DNA from: Myxococcales bacterium
GTDB lineage: Bacteria > Myxococcota > Myxococcia > Myxococcales > Myxococcaceae
Length of the DNA: 64,000 bases
Direction of reading: 5' to 3'
Assembly (NCBI GenBank): GCA_020846875.1
Contig: JADLDB010000060.1
Span: 47,946-111,945, forward strand
The notes under the pieces were generated by a model. It did not search any database. It worked only from the letters and a program-made list of their open reading frames with translations, and was not told where the DNA came from. The position numbers were made by a program, and so were the translations under genes. Below, piece by piece: positions 54,318 to 64,000 of this stretch. Every line of letters starts with the position of its first letter. Position 1 is the stretch's first letter.

Positions 54318-55421
54318 TCACCAGGCGTCGATCGGCGCGCCGTCGTCCTTCTTGCCTTTTTCCTTCGGCTTCTCGGGCGCTTTCTTCGCCTCGGCCGTGG
54401 CGCGCTTCTCCGCGGCCTCGCGCAGGCCCTTCCAGGCCTTGAGCTGCTCGTCGGCGGCGGGCTCGCGCAGGTCGACCTTCACCGCGAGCGACTGGTGCTC
54501 CGACACCAGGTTCCACACGCCACCCTCGTCGGCGAACAGCCACAGCACGCGGAAGGGCGGGTAGGTCTGCACCTTCTTTCCGGTGGTGACGCGCATCACC
54601 AGGACGCCCGCCGCCCAGCCGGACTGGTGATCGGGCGCCAGCCTGGCGCGCAGCGGGCCGTCCAACTTCCACGAGTACCCGCCCTTCTTGATCGCGGGGA
54701 GCTGCGGCCGGACCAGGTCCTTGAAGGCCTTTCCGCCCTCGAAGAGCTCGACCGGCGAGGTGCCCACCAGCACGAAGCCCGGGCGCTCGCTGGCGCGATC
54801 GACCTTCACCCCCATGTCCTCCACCAGCCGCCGGGTGAGGCCCACCAGTTGATCCGCGTCGGGGCCGCGCTCGTCGGCCACGGCCGACGGGGGCAGCAGC
54901 AGCCGGCTCGCGTCAGGCTTCGAGAGGAGCGCGTCCGACACGCCCAGCGACAGGTGCAAGGCGTCGATGCGCCAGCGATCGCCTTCCTTCACCGCGTGGC
55001 CGGTGAGGCGCGGCAGCCAAGTGGAGTCCTCGCCCTTGTGGGTGGCGGTCACCCGCGGCAGATCGTACAGCCACGCGGAGGTCTCTCCGTTTCCCAGGCC
55101 CACTGTGACGCGCGAGTCGGAGATCTCCAGCTTGTCGCCGCCGAGGGCCAGCGGCAGCAGCTCCTGCCGGGCGCGCTGCACCAGCGTGTCGCGGAAGTTG
55201 ATCGTATCCGAAGGGCCCAGGCCGAACACCATCGCGTCGGCGGTGAAGAGTTCCTCGAGCTTGTCGGCCTCGCCGGCCTGCACGGTGGCGTAGAGCTCAC
55301 CCACCAGCTTCTTCACCGCTTCCTGGGGATCGGCGGGCCGGGGGGCCTCGCGCACCTTCTTCGGTGGCGGCTTCGCGCAGCCCACGAAACAGACGAGGAA
55401 GACGAGCCCCAACCGACGCAC
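54318..55421 (-). CDS. Lipoprotein with two SnoaL-like domains
   Basis: The 367-residue lipoprotein has signal LVFLVCFVGC. Residues about 40-150 and 190-330 resemble two NTF2/SnoaL-type cone folds: LYATVQAGEADKLEELFTAD plus a tryptophan-bearing strand set, and a similar LVRPQLPAIKKGGYSWKLDG region. The C-terminus is Lys/Glu-rich and disordered. No catalytic residues can be assigned. The start GTG 55421 is picked for the lipoprotein signal; an in-frame GTG at 55472 is longer. It is the last gene before the convergent metalloprotease. Confidence 0.6.
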   Translation of the reverse strand: MRRLGLVFLVCFVGCAKPPPKKVREAPRPADPQEAVKKLVGELYATVQAGEADKLEELFTADAMVFGLGPSDTINFRDTLVQRARQELLPLALGGDKLEISDSRVTVGLGNGETSAWLYDLPRVTATHKGEDSTWLPRLTGHAVKEGDRWRIDALHLSLGVSDALLSKPDASRLLLPPSAVADERGPDADQLVGLTRRLVEDMGVKVDRASERPGFVLVGTSPVELFEGGKAFKDLVRPQLPAIKKGGYSWKLDGPLRARLAPDHQSGWAAGVLVMRVTTGKKVQTYPPFRVLWLFADEGGVWNLVSEHQSLAVKVDLREPAADEQLKAWKGLREAAEKRATAEAKKAPEKPKEKGKKDDGAPIDAW

Positions 55422-55503
55422 ATGGGCGACCTTGGCGCATTCCCTCCCGGCGCCAAAGCACGATCCCTCCACGCTCGAGGCCTACACGCGCCCACGCAGA
55501 GCC

Positions 55504-56280
55504 CTACTTCTCCGGGACGAGCCCGAGGTACTCGAGCGGATCGACCGGCACGCCCTTCTTGCGGACCTCGAAGTGGAGGTGCGGCCCGGTGGTGCGGCCG
55601 GAGTCGCCCACCGTCGACACCACCTGGCCCTCGCGCACCTTCTGGCCGGTCTTCACCCGCAGATCCCGATTGTGCGCGTAGAGGGTGATGAGCGCGCCGT
55701 CGTGCTCGACGATGACGATGAGGCCGTAGCCCTTCTGCTCCCCGGCGAAGAGCACCGTGCCGGGGGCGGCCGTCTTCACCGGCGTCCCTGCGGGCGCGGC
55801 GAGATCGATGCCGTCGTGCGGCTCCTTCCCCTTCTTCCCGAAGCGCGCGTACAGCACCCCGCGCAGGGGCCACTGCAGCACGCCGTCCTTCCTGCCCACC
55901 TTGACGGACTTCGGAGGCCGTTGCTCGGCCTCGGCGAGGGTCAGCGCGCGGGAGGACTGCGGCTCGGGCGAGTCGCGCGCCTCGACAGGCCTGCGTTCCT
56001 TCGCCCCGGGCACGACGAGCTCCTCGCCCACCTGGAGCTCCCGGGGATCCTCGATGCGGTTGGCCACCATCAAGTCTTCGACGGTGACGCCGTAGGCGCG
56101 GGAGATGCGGAACAGCGTGTCGCCCCTCTCCACGCGGTGGGTGACCAGCACCAGCTCCGGCTCCTGGTGGCTCTCGTCCAGCGCTCCCACCGAGGAGGCG
56201 GCCGAGGTGGTCGCGCAGCCCGCCCCGCACAGTGACAGCACGACTCCTGCCAGCAGGCGGCCTGGCGTGCGCGGCGACAT
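55504..56280 (-). CDS. nlpD: NlpD-like LysM/M23 lipoprotein
   Basis: The 258-residue protein has lipoprotein signal LSLCGAGC. A LysM domain (HRVERGDTLFRISRAYGVTV, then ELQVGEELVVPG) and an M23 domain (HDGIDLAAPAGTPV, VEHDGALITLYAHN, then TTGPHLHFEVRKKG) are in the NlpD order, with zinc ligands retained (HxxxD, HxH), unlike E. coli NlpD. It likely degrades or regulates degradation of septal peptidoglycan. The gene after surE and eno is the usual place for nlpD in this group. Confidence 0.82.
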   Translation of the reverse strand: MSPRTPGRLLAGVVLSLCGAGCATTSAASSVGALDESHQEPELVLVTHRVERGDTLFRISRAYGVTVEDLMVANRIEDPRELQVGEELVVPGAKERRPVEARDSPEPQSSRALTLAEAEQRPPKSVKVGRKDGVLQWPLRGVLYARFGKKGKEPHDGIDLAAPAGTPVKTAAPGTVLFAGEQKGYGLIVIVEHDGALITLYAHNRDLRVKTGQKVREGQVVSTVGDSGRTTGPHLHFEVRKKGVPVDPLEYLGLVPEK

Positions 56281-56311
56281 CACCCGAGTGTCGGGCCGGG
56301 GCGGGAGGGGC

Positions 56312-62934
<6,623 letters not shown>

Positions 62935-62935
<1 letters not shown>

Positions 62936-63474
62936 TGCCCGAGGCGTCACCGCGTGCGTACGTGATCGCGGGCGTCGGAGGGCTGGTGGTGGCGCTGGCG
63001 CTGACGACGGCGTGGACCGTCGCCAACCGCCCTGCCTCCTCGGCGCCTGCGCGCCCAGCGGCGCCCGACTTCACGCTGCCCCGACTCGCGGGAGGCACGG
63101 TGCGCCTCGCCGACCTCCGCGGAAAGGTGGTGGTGATCGACTTCTGGGCGACGTGGTGTCCGCCCTGCCGCGCGGAGCTACCGTGGCTGGTGCGAATGGC
63201 GCAGCGCCTCGAGCTCAAAGGCGTCGTCTTGGTGGCGATCAGCGAAGACGATCCCCCCGGGCAGGTGCCGCTGGTCACCGAGTTCGCCCGGCAGGTGCCG
63301 GGGCTGGAGCGCTTCGCCGTGCTGGGCGATCCAGAGCTCGAGGCGCGCTACGGCGTGACGTCGCTGCCCACGCTGTTCATCGTCGACCGCGAGGGGCGGC
63401 TGGTGACGTCCTTCGTGGGTGCCGCGGACGAGGCGCGCGTGTCGGCCTTCGTCGAGGGGCTCGCCCGGGAATGA
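62935..63474 (+). CDS. TlpA-like membrane-anchored thioredoxin
   Basis: The 179-residue protein has an N-terminal anchor ([18 protein letters not shown]), then a TlpA/ResA-type domain with [15 protein letters not shown] (CPPC active site) and [12 protein letters not shown] (cis-Pro). It reduces or oxidises thiols in the envelope. ATG 62935 shares one base with the permease stop (TGATG), so the three genes form one unit. Confidence 0.9.
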
Positions 63475-63524
63475 CCTCGCGGCGCTCCTGCGGGTGCGTG
63501 GTGGAGGGAGGTCGCGGGAGCTCC

Positions 63525-63995
63525 TCAGGCGCCGTAGAGAATCCTCCGCGCGCGTCGCCGTACCAGCTCGCCGCGAGCCTGCGGCGGGTTGACCAGCCGC
63601 GCTCCCGCGGCCTTCAGCGCCACCAGCCAGGGTGTCGAGGCCCTGGGCGTCAGCGGGAAGCCCTCGTCCAGCCCGAGGAGCCGGTGTAGCCCAGGTACAC
63701 CCGGTCGGAGAGCTGCTGGAAGCAGGGACGCGTGGGCGGGTGACGCGAAGGAACTGGAGGGCGGCGCAGTGCAGCTCCCAGCGGGGGACTCGCAGCGCCC
63801 CGACGACTCGCCCGTCACGCCAGCGGTGAATCCGCCGCCTGGTGCAGGAGTGGAGTTGGCTGGTGCGATCGCTGCTAGAGCGCCGAACAGGTTAGCTCCC
63901 GTCGTGACATCGGCGATTTGCGTCGCATCCCGTCGTTGCTCCTCGGTCAGTTGCCCACCAGCAGCTTCCCTCGTCGCGCCTTGGTCTGCTCGCAA
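63525..63995 (-). pseudogene. Possible decayed or partial gene
   Basis: Near the right edge, protein-like stretches lie in different minus-strand frames: LTEEQRRDATQIADVTTGAN and FGALAAIAPANS in one frame, RVPRWELHCAALQFLRVTRP in another, then LLGLDEGFPLTPRASTPWLV to the end at 63525. This looks like one gene broken by frameshifts, or chance GC-rich frames. It may continue past the window. Nothing identifies the family. Confidence 0.3.
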
Positions 63996-64000
63996 CTCAC

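Overview
The window is high-GC DNA from a myxobacterium (phylum Myxococcota). Three kinds of evidence support this: an AgmX/PglI-type C-terminal domain on a lipoprotein, a metalloprotease ending in a MYXO-CTERM-like sorting tail, and a Tgl-like type IV pilus assembly lipoprotein. The genus cannot be told from the sequence.

Positions 1 to about 19,645 are the right-hand part of an integrated mobile element; its left end lies outside the window. It abuts the 3' end of an initiator tRNA-fMet gene (19646-19719, minus strand). A tyrosine integrase sits next to the tRNA, with a small HTH excisionase-like gene two genes away. Most remaining element genes are unknown proteins. Recognisable ones are an MCM-like AAA+ ATPase, a PcfJ-family protein, an SPL-like radical SAM enzyme, an NPPF-type adenine methyltransferase, an HNH protein, a WYL regulator overlapping a possible PD-(D/E)XK protein, a second possible PD-(D/E)XK protein, an XRE regulator and a myxobacterial HEAT/AgmX lipoprotein. 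Two minus-strand units share an almost certainly non-random bipartite upstream motif (CCTCAACTTTG-N15-GTCGAGG). The 512-base gap upstream of the MCM-like gene holds a 16-bp palindrome running into tandem 8-bp repeats, a plausible origin or operator. No relaxase, coupling protein, capsid or terminase gene is visible, so how the element transfers is unknown.

From 19.7 kb onward the DNA looks like chromosomal core. In order: a five-domain S1 protein and a free-methionine sulfoxide reductase; a hybrid histidine kinase with a zinc-ribbon insertion plus a coupled receiver protein (22.2-25.3 kb); a minus-strand unit of phosphatase, phosphate-porin-like protein, PHP-domain lipoprotein and small exported protein with a Pho-box-like site (25.3-32.0 kb); MurJ divergent from an NtrC-type regulator, which is followed by an M55-type aminopeptidase fusion, an M23 peptidase and two outer-membrane proteins (32.3-40.3 kb).

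Next comes a tightly overlapping minus-strand unit (40.2-44.2 kb) of an exported protein, a Tgl-like lipoprotein fused to an extra N-terminal domain, a RodZ-like HTH membrane protein, RecO and a PfkB kinase. A Cys-rich secreted repeat protein, GNAT and MFS genes, exported proteins, enoyl-CoA hydratase and a 7Fe ferredoxin follow (44.4-51.5 kb). The last part holds the MYXO-CTERM metalloprotease, a lipoprotein, an NlpD-like protein, surE and eno, then an ABC ATPase, an ABC-2 permease/M1 peptidase fusion and a TlpA-like thioredoxin (51.7-63.5 kb). The final 500 bases look like a decayed or partial gene.

Gene names and functions rest on motifs and remembered family features; no database search was run.
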